NCBI GenBank assembly: GCA_017642335.1
Contig: JAGCPF010000035.1
Location: 62,001-126,000 of the forward strand
Reading direction: 5' to 3'
From: Fibrobacter sp.
GTDB lineage: Bacteria; Fibrobacterota; Fibrobacteria; Fibrobacterales; Fibrobacteraceae
DNA length: 64,000 nucleotides
Shown: piece after piece, positions 32,884 to 41,660 of the stretch
Position numbering within the stretch: the stretch's first letter is position 1
Layout of the letters: the number at the start of each line of letters is the position of its first letter
Translations under genes and position numbers: made by a program
The notes under the pieces: generated by a model
Databases searched by the model: none
Seen by the model: the letters and a program-made list of their open reading frames with translations, nothing else
What the model was told of the DNA's origin: nothing

Positions 32884-33636
32884 ATGAGATCTCTATGTGG
32901 TATAATATTATTATGCATTCTTTGCTTTTTTAACTGTATTAGTGCGAATACACTATGTCTGAATTTTTGTTGTACATCTTCAAAAGGAAAATATTATGAA
33001 TTTATATGGGATAATGTGTTTTTTTTTAGAACATCTGAAAAATATGTGACTGGATATATTTTAAATACATGCTTTAATACTTTTGTCAATTGTGATAAAG
33101 GTTTTGTCAAAGATTCCTTGTTCTACGCCCAAAGAATAAATTTAGATTCCATTGTTTATTTGTCCGGTGAAAAAACTTCTAATTGGCATGGGCAGAAATG
33201 TTACAATCCCTATGATGAAAAAAATATTCGCAATTCTCCTAAAAACAGAATAATTTTTAGTTATCCCTATATTGAAGGTATCAGACTATATTTGATGTTG
33301 AGAAATGTAAAGGAAGTTGACTCGTTTTTGGAGAAAATTATAACCAAACATTCATATGTTGAATTGGATACACTTTCGAAGTTTGTGCAAAAAAAGATAA
33401 ACCATGATGATACTTTAAAATATGAATGCCTTGAATCCCTAAACGTGCTAAGTAATCGTTTTTTTTTAATTCGTCCTCGCAATGCTTCGATAAATATGGA
33501 CGAACAATGTACTCATTGGATTGGTGTAGAGAAAAATAAATTGTCTTTCAAAGAAATAGATTATTTAAACAAATTGATAACATTTCCTTTGGCACCCTTA
33601 GATAGTTCTGGAAAAATTATATTCCATTTAAAATGA
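32884..33636 (+). CDS. secreted candidate immunity protein, copy 2 (paralogue of 32047)
   Basis: About 250 residues from the ATG at 32884 (AAAGGA upstream; TTG at 32872 and GTG at 32875 are also in frame). A signal peptide ends in CFFNCISA. Shared landmarks with copy 1: LCLNFCC...KYYEFIW, ELDTLSKFVQKKIN, FLIRPRNASIN and a C-terminal CTHWIGVEKNKLS. So the pair arose by duplication and diverged strongly. It follows copy 1 by 24 bases. Possibly it protects against a variant toxin tip; this is inference. Confidence 0.65.
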   Translation: MRSLCGIILLCILCFFNCISANTLCLNFCCTSSKGKYYEFIWDNVFFFRTSEKYVTGYILNTCFNTFVNCDKGFVKDSLFYAQRINLDSIVYLSGEKTSNWHGQKCYNPYDEKNIRNSPKNRIIFSYPYIEGIRLYLMLRNVKEVDSFLEKIITKHSYVELDTLSKFVQKKINHDDTLKYECLESLNVLSNRFFLIRPRNASINMDEQCTHWIGVEKNKLSFKEIDYLNKLITFPLAPLDSSGKIIFHLK

Positions 33637-33687
33637 TATGAACTATGCAGAAAAAAGAGAATTATACAAGAGTCTTTAAAGAAACAA

Positions 33688-34011
33688 ATGATACAATTTT
33701 TGTATGGAGAAATTTCCATTGTAGGATATACTGATTTTGAATGGCGCCCGTGTCTTGGCCGCGATTTGCATATATTTTATTATGACGGAAACAACTATTT
33801 CTATTTTGATATGGATGATCCCGTATGTTATGATGACAACTTAAAAAAAGACCCCCGCATTCCAGAATACATTGAATTTTATAACGAAATGGCCGCCTTC
33901 ATAAAACAGGACTTCAGCGCCTGTCGTTGGGACAACTTTGGAAATAAGGAAAAGATGATTGAAGAATGTGGCCAGTATAACTGGAAATGGCAGGAACGAT
34001 ATGGAAAATAG
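33688..34011 (+). CDS. 107-residue hypothetical protein
   Basis: Acidic, aromatic-rich (FLYGEISIVGYTDFEWRPC; YYDGNNYFYFDMDDP; WDNFGNKEKMIEEC). No signal peptide or membrane segment. It ends 18 bases before oadB. A short out-of-frame ORF (MNYAEKRELYKSL, 33646) just upstream hints that the original 5' end was lost by a frameshift. Composition is like cytoplasmic immunity proteins; no family recognised. Confidence 0.5.
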   Translation: MIQFLYGEISIVGYTDFEWRPCLGRDLHIFYYDGNNYFYFDMDDPVCYDDNLKKDPRIPEYIEFYNEMAAFIKQDFSACRWDNFGNKEKMIEECGQYNWKWQERYGK

Positions 34012-34029
34012 ATCGCATTTTACAGATAA

Positions 34030-35190
34030 ATGAGTTCTCTTTTAAATTCGGTCGTTGAGTTCGCAGGCGACACCGGATTCGCATACGTCACCCCTTCGAT
34101 GATCGTGATGTGGATCGTGAGTTTCGTCCTGATGTACTTGGCGATTGTCAAAAAGTACGAGCCGCTGTTGCTCTTGCCGATTTCTCTCGGCGCACTGGCG
34201 GTGAACATCCCGAGTGCGGGATTCTACGATGGTGGCAGGAGCATCGAAGGTATGTTTACCCCGACGGCTGGCCTCTATTACTACATCAGCCAGGGTATCC
34301 ACCTGGAACTCTTCCCGCCCATCATCTTCTTGGGCGTGGGTGCCATGACGGACTTCGGACCGCTTATCGCTAACCCGCGTACGCTCCTCCTCGGTGGCGG
34401 CGCTCAGTTCGGCGTGTTTGCGACCATGTTCTGCGCTGTGGCATTCGGTGGCTTTACTCTCGGTGAAGCAGCCTCTATCGGTATCATCGGCGGTGCTGAT
34501 GGTCCGACCTCCATCTTTACTGCAAACAAACTAGCAAAGTACTTGATTGGCCCCATCGCGGTCGCAGCCTACACTTACATGGCTCTCGTTCCGCTGATCC
34601 AGCCGCCTATCATGCGCCTCATGACCAACGACAAGGAACGCAAGATTCGTATGAAGGCCCTCCGCAAGGTGTCCAAGGCCGAACGTATCGTGTTCGCTGT
34701 CATGGTGATGATCGTTTGCATCTTGGTGGTGCCTGATGCATCTGCCCTTATCATTATGCTCATGCTCGGTAACATCTTCAAGGAAGCCGGCGTTGTCGAA
34801 CGCTTGGTGAAGACTTCCTCTAACGAACTCATGAACATCGTGACGATCTTCCTCGGTTCTTCCGTGGGCCTCACGATGTCTGCTGACATCTTCCTCCGTC
34901 CGCAGACCCTCATGATTATCGCTATGGGTGTGGTCGCCTTCGGTTTCTCGACCGCTGCTGGCCTCTTCCTTGCCAAGATCATGAACAAGTGCACTCCCAA
35001 GAACCCTGTGAACCCGCTTATCGGTTCTACCGGCGTTTCTGCCGTGCCGATGGCCGCTCGCGTGTCTCAGGTGGAAGGTGCCAAGTATGACCCGCAGAAC
35101 TTCTTGCTGATGCACGCCATGGGCCCGAACGTGGCCGGCGTTATCGGTACCGCAGTCTGCGCTGGCTATATGATTAGCCGCTTGAGCTAA
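34030..35190 (+). CDS. oadB: sodium-translocating decarboxylase, beta subunit
   Basis: 386 residues of an integral membrane protein, about nine to eleven helices. This subunit decarboxylates carboxybiotin and exports Na+ in oxaloacetate, methylmalonyl-CoA or glutaconyl-CoA decarboxylases. Key words: [28 protein letters not shown] (the conserved Asp region), [14 protein letters not shown] and [14 protein letters not shown]. The DNA is GC-rich like the core genome, unlike its flanks. No alpha, gamma or biotin-carrier gene is beside it in this window, and the bases before its ATG have no ribosome site. The island may have cut it from its operon. A REP-like hairpin and a terminator follow. Confidence 0.93.
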   Translation: MSSLLNSVVEFAGDTGFAYVTPSMIVMWIVSFVLMYLAIVKKYEPLLLLPISLGALAVNIPSAGFYDGGRSIEGMFTPTAGLYYYISQGIHLELFPPIIFLGVGAMTDFGPLIANPRTLLLGGGAQFGVFATMFCAVAFGGFTLGEAASIGIIGGADGPTSIFTANKLAKYLIGPIAVAAYTYMALVPLIQPPIMRLMTNDKERKIRMKALRKVSKAERIVFAVMVMIVCILVVPDASALIIMLMLGNIFKEAGVVERLVKTSSNELMNIVTIFLGSSVGLTMSADIFLRPQTLMIIAMGVVAFGFSTAAGLFLAKIMNKCTPKNPVNPLIGSTGVSAVPMAARVSQVEGAKYDPQNFLLMHAMGPNVAGVIGTAVCAGYMISRLS

Positions 35191-35196
35191 AAGGTT

Positions 35197-35235
35197 GTCA
35201 TGGCGAGCCCTGTAAAGGGCGTGGCCATCGCAAAC
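35197..35235. repeat. TCATGGCGAGCCC-type extragenic palindrome
   Basis: GTCATGGCGAGCCCTGTAAAGGGCGTGGCCATCG, a member of the same loose family as 14284-14320. Confidence 0.55.
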
Positions 35236-35249
35236 CCGCGATTATTGGA

Positions 35250-35290
35250 ATGACCCCGGCATTGCGCCGGGGGCTCCTTTTTTATTAGAG
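35250..35290 (+). terminator. terminator of oadB
   Basis: CCCCGGC-ATTGC-GCCGGGG stem followed by GCTCCTTTTTTATT. Confidence 0.85.
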
Positions 35291-35428
35291 ATCTTGCCAC
35301 TATTTTTCCTTTTTTTTAATGGATTGATGTTTTCTCGCCTAGCCCTTTACATCTTGTGTAGACAATCGGAAAATCGTGTCATAGCCTAGTTCTGCGAAAC
35401 ATAAAAAGTGCAAACAAAAACTTACTGA

Positions 35429-35466
35429 CTACAATAAGTTTTTTTCGCGAAAAAATCTTATTGTAG
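35429..35466. terminator. 19-bp palindrome at the end of the nucleotidyltransferase module
   Basis: CTACAATAAGTTTTTTTCG pairs with CGAAAAAATCTTATTGTAG with one mismatch. It can end minus-strand transcription. Its ATTGTAGG word recurs at the other side of the module (36485-36495). Confidence 0.6.
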
Positions 35467-35481
35467 GATAAATCGAAAAAA

Positions 35482-36162
35482 TTAGGCTTCAAGTATCTTG
35501 ACGATGTTCGGATATTTCGACTTTGCTTCCGAAAGGATTTTATTTCTCCATTTCTGCGGAAACTTCGAATAAATTGCCTTGGTGCGCAGAGCCAAATCAT
35601 TTCTGTCGATAATCAGGTCGCTCAGGGAACGGATTGTTGCCGTGTCTTTTTCTTTCTTGGCCTCATTGTTCCTCAACGGTTGGACAAGAATCTTGTGTAG
35701 GACGAATGCTGAAATTTCGGGAACATTCAAAGAGATCGCATTGAATGAAACTTGTTGCGAATACTTGCTTGCAATGTCCATATAGGCAAGCATCTGTGCG
35801 GAAAGAGTCAGGTGCGGAACCTTTACTACGCTATCGCCATTTCTCATCTTGGCCACAAGGAATTCAATTTCCAAATCCTCGCGTTCGTATTTCGTCAATC
35901 CCGATGCAAGGTCGTTCAGCGGCTCGAAGCCCAATTTTTCCAGGACATCGGGTATGTTGATTTTTGGAATGTTCACATTGGGTTCACGAACTAGGAAATC
36001 CAAATCGGTCGTGCGGAGCGCTGGAATTTCGGGTGCGTTGTCATAGGCATGCTTGTAAACGAGCTAGCACCAGCTTCCAACAAGAATCAGTCTTCTCAAT
36101 GCTCCCGCATCTTGAAGTTTGGTCAGAATTTCTATAAAATTATTTTCGGGCGAGTTTTCCAA
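35482..36162 (-). pseudogene. nucleotidyltransferase-fold protein broken by an amber stop
   Basis: From a TTG at 36162 with an excellent AAGGAGGAG site the frame reads LENSPENNFIEILTKLQDAG, then RRLILVGSWC, TAG (36064-36066), LVYKHAYDN, TTDLDFLVREP and on to 35482; the total would be 226 residues. The GSW...DLDFLV arrangement is that of nucleotidyltransferase-fold proteins (GSU2403-like/AbiEii-related). The stop falls right after the GSW motif, so the shortened ORF from 36003 lacks the catalytic start. The start overlaps the 105-residue partner gene by 23 bases, a typical two-gene module. Loss of function is likely unless the amber codon is read through. Confidence 0.7.
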
Positions 36163-36457
36163 GACTCCTCCTTATTTCGGCAATGTCCTCTTTAACGCTC
36201 TTGACCTTGGATTTGAGATCTCTTCTCTTGGCGTCTTGTTCTTCGAATGACTTGGCTTTGGGGCTGTCGCTTTGGCATAGGTACTTCGTTACTACCTGTT
36301 CCCCGTTTCTTGAAATCAGGTAAAAGTAAATCTTCTGCCCGATTTTCTTTTTCCGCAGCGACCCTTTGGGGAGGGCGTCGAGCATGGCGGAATACTTCGA
36401 CTGAAGCCTTTCCAGCCGTTCGAGTTCTTCTTGCAATATTCCGTTCACGATGTTCAT
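36140..36457 (-). CDS. small partner protein of the nucleotidyltransferase module
   Basis: 105 residues, helical and basic: MNIVNGILQEELERLERLQS, then LPKGSLRKKKIGQKIYFYLI, then a coiled-coil end (LKSKVKSVKEDIAEIRR). The LPKGSL...YYL pattern occurs in small proteins beside nucleotidyltransferase genes. The ORF is intact. An 11-bp perfect inverted repeat lies directly at its start (36458-36495), suggesting self-regulation. A toxin-antitoxin or defence role for the pair is inference. Confidence 0.6.
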   Translation of the reverse strand: MNIVNGILQEELERLERLQSKYSAMLDALPKGSLRKKKIGQKIYFYLISRNGEQVVTKYLCQSDSPKAKSFEEQDAKRRDLKSKVKSVKEDIAEIRRSLGKLARK

Positions 36458-36495
36458 TACCCTACAATATATAAAATTTTAGCGATTGTAGGGTA
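36458..36495 (-). promoter_or_regulatory. inverted repeat operator at the start of the 105-residue gene
   Basis: TACCCTACAAT and ATTGTAGGGTA are perfect 11-base arms 16 bases apart. The near arm touches the ATG, and TATATATT lies between the arms as a possible -10 element. Confidence 0.6.
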
Positions 36496-36546
36496 AAAAC
36501 TGATGTAAAAATGCGAAAAATCCCACGATAATCAGGAATGGTAGGT

Positions 36547-36589
36547 CTCTTAAATTATAAGCGGCGTGCTGGAATTTAAGAGGCTTTTT
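36547..36589. other. hairpin with T-run upstream of RHS copy 2
   Basis: CTCTTAAATT and AATTTAAGAG are perfect arms around 16 bases, followed by GCTTTTTA. No plus-strand gene ends here, so it may be a remnant terminator or a small-RNA end. Confidence 0.4.
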
Positions 36590-36699
36590 AAGAGAAAAAA
36601 ATAACATAAACCAGCAATGAGGATGCCTATGCTTCAAACCACTGCTAAAAAATCAACCAATCCACAATCTTTGTAAAAAAATAATATTACATTAACCAT

Positions 36700-38964
36700 A
36701 TGCCTTGCGTTTCTTTACAGAGTTGGTCTCATAAATTTCAGGAGGAATCTTCTGATTTAGAAACGCAGTTACTTGAGTTGGGCTTTCTTTGCGAGAACGT
36801 CGCCGACCCGGACGCCCTGCTGGAACCGGAGACGTTCACGACGGTTACCGCCTACGACGCGCTGAACCGCGCCACGAGCATCAGGACCCCGCACAACGCG
36901 GGCATCCCCGCGAGCGAGATACTGCCGGGCTACAACGAGGCCTCGCTGCTCGAGAAGGTCGACGTGAAGCTGCGCGGGGCCGCCACCGCCACGAACTTCG
37001 TCCAGAACATCGACTACGACGCGAAGGGGCAGCGCGAGCGGATACAATACGGCAACGGCTCCACGACCGGCTACACCTACGACGAGAAGACGTTCCGACT
37101 GAAACGTTTACTGACCACGCGCAACAACGGCGCGGACGTCCTGCAGGACCTCAACTACACCTACGACGCCGTAGGCAATGTCACGCAGATAGACGACAGC
37201 GCCCAGCAGACGATATTCTTCAACGGCAGTGTTGTTAGCCCGAGCCAGAAATTTGAATACGACGCCCTCTACAGGTTAATCAAGGCGACTGGAAGAGAGC
37301 ACGTTTCCGTGAACGCCGACAGCGAGCCCGAGGCCGAGGGCTACAACGCTGCGCAGATAAGCCCGCAGGACGGCTCCGCCATGCGGAACTATTCCCGCGA
37401 ATGGGAATACGACAGCGTCGGCAACATCCTGTCCATAATCCACCAGGCCAACGGCAACGCGTGGACACGCACGAACGCTTACGCCACGGACAGCAACCGC
37501 CTGACCGGCACTACGGTTGGGAGCGCCTCCGCGAACTTCTCCTACAACGCCCACGGCAGCATGACGTCCATGCCGCACCTCTCCGCGATGGACTGGGACT
37601 TCGCCGAAAAACTGTGCCACATCACGCGCGGCACGACGGAGGCGTACTACAATTACGACGGCAACGGGATACGCACGAGAAAGGTTGTCGAGAAGAACGG
37701 GGTCGTGGAAACAAGGCTGTACCTCGGCGGCTTCGAGATCTGGCGGAAGACCGTGAACGGTGTCCTGGATACGGAACGCGAGACCCTGCACGTCATGGAC
37801 GACCAGAGGCGCATTGCAATAGTCGAAACCTTGACCGTGGAAAACGGGAACCGTGCCGCGACCCCCGTGCCGGTGCAACGCTACCAGCTCGACAACCACC
37901 TCGGCTCCGCATCGCTGGAGCTGGACGCATCCGCGAACGTCATCAGCTACGAGGAATACTACCCCTACGGCGACACAAGCTACCGAGCGGGCAGGAACGC
38001 GAGCGAAGTGAGCCGGAAGCGCTACCGCTACACAGGCAAGGAGAAGGACGAGGAATCTTCGCTGTACTACTGTGAGCAGCGCTACTATGCAGCACACATC
38101 TCGAGGTGGGTCTCCACGGACCCCACATGGCTTGAGGACGGCATCAACCTCTACGCCTACGTGCACGGGAACCCCCTAAGCGGCGTGGACCCGAGTGGAA
38201 CCAACGAAGAAAATGTTGTTGAAGATGAATGTACAAATCAACCATCAGAAGTAGCACAAAGGAGAGCCGATGCTGCAAAAACGATGGTGGAACAGTATCA
38301 AAAAAACAAGACTGTATATAGTATGGAAAATCGACAGTTTGGAATAGATGCCCAATATTCTGACTGTTCGTCGCTTGTATCATCAATCTTGGAATATGCT
38401 GGACAAGGAGATTTGTTTCAGGCTAAGCATACGGGTCGCGGATCCGGACTTGGAATTCAGGGTGAAATTCAAAAAAAAGAGGGCGTGGATGATTTGCGGT
38501 CTCCTTATCGAATGAAGAATCCAAAAATTGGTGATATTATGATGTGGAAGGGACATATTGGTTTAGTGACCGATGTGACTGAAAAGAAAGTCCTGTGGGC
38601 AAATATGGGCGTGCAATCTAGGGCTCGCATACAAAGTGCTAGTTTAAAGTCCGAATCCGAGTTGAAAAAAAGTGCTGAAATATATTCTGAGGATTTTTGG
38701 GGCTTTTGGACTCCCATAGATGGTGAATGTAATAAATTGGAAGAACCTGATATTGTAGCTCCTGAAAAAATGCAAGAAACACCATCATCAAGTAGTACAA
38801 TTTTGTCAATGGAAGATAGCTCTAGCTCTGCTCAGGAAACTTCTATGAAAATGAGTCCCAAACAAGCAGAATCACTTTCACAAAAAATGGAATTAAAACT
38901 GAACGAATTGAAACACGAATTGAATAGATTGACAAATCCTATGAATTGGATTTTAGGAAGATAA
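36700..38964 (+). CDS. truncated RHS protein with NlpC/P60-like C-terminal domain
   Basis: 754 residues. It begins with the same leader as the first copy (MPCVSLQ to LGFLCE) but joins the RHS core farther upstream, adding about 120 residues (TVTAYDALNRATSIRTP, QRERIQYGNGSTTGYTYD). The core again ends with NPLSGVDPSGT. The tip contains YSDCSSLVSSIL (catalytic Cys) and GDIMMWKGHIGLVTDV (catalytic His), the NlpC/P60 or CHAP arrangement, so the target is probably peptidoglycan. A Ser-rich and coiled-coil tail follows. There is no signal peptide. The next gene, exported, starts two bases after the stop and is the candidate immunity gene. Confidence 0.82.
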   Translation: MPCVSLQSWSHKFQEESSDLETQLLELGFLCENVADPDALLEPETFTTVTAYDALNRATSIRTPHNAGIPASEILPGYNEASLLEKVDVKLRGAATATNFVQNIDYDAKGQRERIQYGNGSTTGYTYDEKTFRLKRLLTTRNNGADVLQDLNYTYDAVGNVTQIDDSAQQTIFFNGSVVSPSQKFEYDALYRLIKATGREHVSVNADSEPEAEGYNAAQISPQDGSAMRNYSREWEYDSVGNILSIIHQANGNAWTRTNAYATDSNRLTGTTVGSASANFSYNAHGSMTSMPHLSAMDWDFAEKLCHITRGTTEAYYNYDGNGIRTRKVVEKNGVVETRLYLGGFEIWRKTVNGVLDTERETLHVMDDQRRIAIVETLTVENGNRAATPVPVQRYQLDNHLGSASLELDASANVISYEEYYPYGDTSYRAGRNASEVSRKRYRYTGKEKDEESSLYYCEQRYYAAHISRWVSTDPTWLEDGINLYAYVHGNPLSGVDPSGTNEENVVEDECTNQPSEVAQRRADAAKTMVEQYQKNKTVYSMENRQFGIDAQYSDCSSLVSSILEYAGQGDLFQAKHTGRGSGLGIQGEIQKKEGVDDLRSPYRMKNPKIGDIMMWKGHIGLVTDVTEKKVLWANMGVQSRARIQSASLKSESELKKSAEIYSEDFWGFWTPIDGECNKLEEPDIVAPEKMQETPSSSSTILSMEDSSSSAQETSMKMSPKQAESLSQKMELKLNELKHELNRLTNPMNWILGR

Positions 38965-38965
38965 T

Positions 38966-40006
38966 ATGTTCAGATTTATAATGAAATTTTTAGTATTGTT
39001 CCAGTTGTGTAGTTTGTCTTTTGGACAATCGACATTGACTGACTCGCTCAATGTTACAAGCTCTTTCGTTGATAATATAAAAGGTGTTAAAACCTTTAGC
39101 ATTAGTACCACAAAGTTCTTTGATGGCCCAGAAGGAAAAAAGTCAAGAAAATTATTGGAAAGCGGAATCGAACATTCAATTGGCATGGTTATACCGACTT
39201 CTTTTGCGGTCAATAATGAAACAATCTTTATACCGAGTGTGCCAACAGGCGAAATAAAAAGTTTTTCAAAAAATGCGAATTTTATTAAATCCTATAAGCT
39301 ACAATGCGCTGAAACATGCGAGCCGAATTACGTATCATTCTTGCAGAGTGGATTTTTTTTGGTTAACACTTGGAATACATCGGATTTGCGAGTTGTCGAT
39401 ACTACTGATGGTCAAGCGCTGGCGTGGCTAGGAGCTTGTTCGTTTAAGAATTGGTTTCGAAACGATAATTTCATTTTATGCAAAAAAGGGCAAATTTGGC
39501 AAGATAACCAATCTATTTTTACAGGACAAAATAAATTGAATGAGCCTTTAACAGCTTTCTTTGATTACTATTTTTTAGATTCTGCACTTGTTGTTTCTTT
39601 GTATCATGATGATAATACAAAGAAATTGATGTATCAATTAGTTAATGCTCAAATGAAAAATAAGCCGAGTGCGATTTCACTCCCTGTTGAAATAGATGAT
39701 TATCAGGCGGTTCATATAATTGATGGTGATAGCACCCATGTAAGATTCATACTCTTGTCTGATGACTACAAAAAGGACAAAATAGTTCTGTTTGAGTTCT
39801 GCAGTAAAAAAACTTGGATTTCTGGGCTGAAAATTGAGTATAGTGGCAGGCCATATATTGGAGAAGCTGCGACAATTTGGCCAGGAAGGGTTGTGTATAA
39901 TGCTGTTAGTAATAACTTGTATTCTCTCATTACAGATAAAGACAGTATTACTATATATAAGTATGATATCGGTGCCCTACCTGCTCAAGTAAATTCATGT
40001 AAATAA
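38966..40006 (+). CDS. secreted candidate immunity protein for the NlpC/P60-like RHS tip
   Basis: 346 residues; a signal peptide ends SLSFG. The mature part is beta-rich with repeated short strands (NETIFIPSVPTGEIKSFS, SGFFLVNTWNTSDLRVVDT, VVYNAVSNNLYSLITDKD), suggesting a beta-propeller. It starts one base after the RHS stop and is exported, as expected if it blocks a periplasmic peptidoglycan hydrolase. The next gene overlaps its stop by one base. No family recognised. Confidence 0.6.
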   Translation: MFRFIMKFLVLFQLCSLSFGQSTLTDSLNVTSSFVDNIKGVKTFSISTTKFFDGPEGKKSRKLLESGIEHSIGMVIPTSFAVNNETIFIPSVPTGEIKSFSKNANFIKSYKLQCAETCEPNYVSFLQSGFFLVNTWNTSDLRVVDTTDGQALAWLGACSFKNWFRNDNFILCKKGQIWQDNQSIFTGQNKLNEPLTAFFDYYFLDSALVVSLYHDDNTKKLMYQLVNAQMKNKPSAISLPVEIDDYQAVHIIDGDSTHVRFILLSDDYKKDKIVLFEFCSKKTWISGLKIEYSGRPYIGEAATIWPGRVVYNAVSNNLYSLITDKDSITIYKYDIGALPAQVNSCK

Positions 40007-40008
40007 TG

Positions 40009-41193
40009 ATGTCAGGTAATTATGTAAAAAAAGAAACTCTCCAATCTCAATGGAAGTGGATTAAAATCCTTCTTCTGCTTGCGCTGTTGTGCCTTGTCGT
40101 GCTGTTGGCAACTATGTCTAATTGTAGCGACAATTCAACTACGATAAAAGCTCTTGCCAGAGATGTTATCGAAAAGGAATGCAAGGACTCCCTGAATTGC
40201 ATCGTATCTATTCCGATGTTGACTCCTTATGAATGGGATAGGATGTATGTTTTTGAATATAATATGACAGATGAAGAAATTAATCAAGTAATTCATCAAA
40301 AGTTTAGAAGACATCTTGAACTTACAAAAGTATGGCTCTTTATGCGGGGGGACAGTATTGTTTATTTTGAAGAACATGAAATAGACTTTGAACGCCCGAC
40401 AAAGAGAGATCTTATTTTCCCAAAAGGTAGCGAAAAATTTGCCGAGTTTACTCCATCGTCAGCAGTATTCAATGTAAGTACAAAATGGTGGAAGGAATAT
40501 GGTTATTCTTACTACGTATTATCATCCATATTGTATGACAAAATCGAACAAATTAAATCCAAGGATACGACCGTCATCTATGCGGAACTTCTAGACAAAG
40601 ATCAAGTTCTCTTATATCGTTCCAACTATCCTGATGCGCTGTTTTTTGTCAAATTATCAGATTCATCTTTATATAAAGTGGATAGCATTGTAGATTTCTA
40701 TTATGACTTTACGGTATATCAAACTGAAGCGGATTTGATAAAAAACAGACGTGATATATTGAAAAAAATGGATGATGGAGATCGGCTTAAAAAAATGATC
40801 GAATATGGAACGATTTCACATCCTATAATGAATCGTTTCGCGGGGGAATTATTTATTGTTGGTGACAATGGCATTTATGAATTATCGTTGTCTAGACGGT
40901 CATTCAAAAAAATAGTTCACTATCACATGGCCTTAGATATATTCGAAGATTGTAACGATAATAATATCATTGGAAGGCTGCCAAATCCACAAAAAAGTAT
41001 TTCCTCATCAGCTATTAGAGTATCTTTCCAAGATAGTAGTTTCTTTGAACTGACATCGAACGGCTCATTAAACATACAGGTTGTTGACAGCAATAGCTGC
41101 CTAAAAGTGAGAGGTCAATACAATCAAGTTCACTACGATTATGCGGAAGGCAAAAAATGTAATGCAAGGATTCCATTGTGCGAGCCGTTCTAA
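40009..41193 (+). CDS. lipoprotein, paralogue of 46578
   Basis: About 394 residues (a second ATG lies at 40006). A basic start (KKETLQSQWKWIK) leads into a hydrophobic stretch ending MSNC, a possible lipobox, encoded by the shared 43-bp segment 40064-40106. The C-terminal 210 residues, from DTTVIYAELLDKDQVLLYR to CNARIPLCEPF, are close to those of the protein at 46578, while the middle differs. Family not recognised. It sits directly after the RHS-immunity pair, so a role in immunity is plausible. Confidence 0.6.
   Translation: MSGNYVKKETLQSQWKWIKILLLLALLCLVVLLATMSNCSDNSTTIKALARDVIEKECKDSLNCIVSIPMLTPYEWDRMYVFEYNMTDEEINQVIHQKFRRHLELTKVWLFMRGDSIVYFEEHEIDFERPTKRDLIFPKGSEKFAEFTPSSAVFNVSTKWWKEYGYSYYVLSSILYDKIEQIKSKDTTVIYAELLDKDQVLLYRSNYPDALFFVKLSDSSLYKVDSIVDFYYDFTVYQTEADLIKNRRDILKKMDDGDRLKKMIEYGTISHPIMNRFAGELFIVGDNGIYELSLSRRSFKKIVHYHMALDIFEDCNDNNIIGRLPNPQKSISSSAIRVSFQDSSFFELTSNGSLNIQVVDSNSCLKVRGQYNQVHYDYAEGKKCNARIPLCEPF
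40064..40106 (+). repeat. shared signal-segment DNA, copy 1
   Basis: The 43-bp segment AAATCCTTCTTCTGC ... GTCGTGCTGTT encodes KILLLLALLCLVVLL. It differs by one base from 45481-45523 and 46804-46846, in genes that are otherwise partly or wholly unrelated. Confidence 0.75.
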
Positions 41194-41263
41194 TAGGGTG
41201 TATGGAAAAAATGAATCTTTTAATATAAGAGAGTGTAGAATTCCCTTTTATTTTTGCACGAAC

Positions 41264-41395
41264 TCAGTAGTTCAACCCAAATGCCCATAGGGGAATGGTG
41301 TTGAGGAAGCCACGTTCGATATCATCCTTTACAACATAGCCATTTTCGATAGATTCAATCTGCTTGTGCTTCTTGTTCTTGCTAAATGTTGTAGG
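41264..41395 (-). pseudogene. C-terminal remnant of an AAA-type ATPase
   Basis: The minus strand encodes SKNKKHKQIESIENGYVV, then KDDIERGF and IPLWAFGLNY-stop, which resembles the conserved end of a family of gut-bacterial ATPases (IPLW-FG-LY). Upstream sequence is missing. Confidence 0.45.
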
Positions 41396-41453
41396 CACTC
41401 AAAAAAGAGCGGATTTGATTCCGTTCCCATCAACTTGATATGCTGAAGCAGCA

Positions 41454-41481
41454 AAAATGCGGATTTCAATCCGCACTTTTT
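41454..41481. terminator. bidirectional hairpin terminator
   Basis: AAAAATGCGGATT-TC-AATCCGCACTTTTT with A-run before and T-run after. Confidence 0.6.
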
Positions 41482-41605
41482 GCAAAAATTGTGGAATTAA
41501 ATCCGCGATTTAATCAAAAAACACTTTTTTTTCGTCAAAATCGGCATTTCTCGCAAAGGGACTCCGGCACCGACATCATAGTGATTTATTTGCAGCCTCA
41601 CTTCG

Positions 41606-41660
41606 CCTCCGCTATGTCATATGAACAGCCGGATTTTACTATTGTTATTTCTAATAGGCG
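41606..41660. repeat. 55-bp direct repeat, copy 1
   Basis: Shares ATGTCATAYGAA and TACTATTGTTATTTCTAATA with 43473-43528. Both copies can encode MSYE...TIVISN. Confidence 0.55.
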
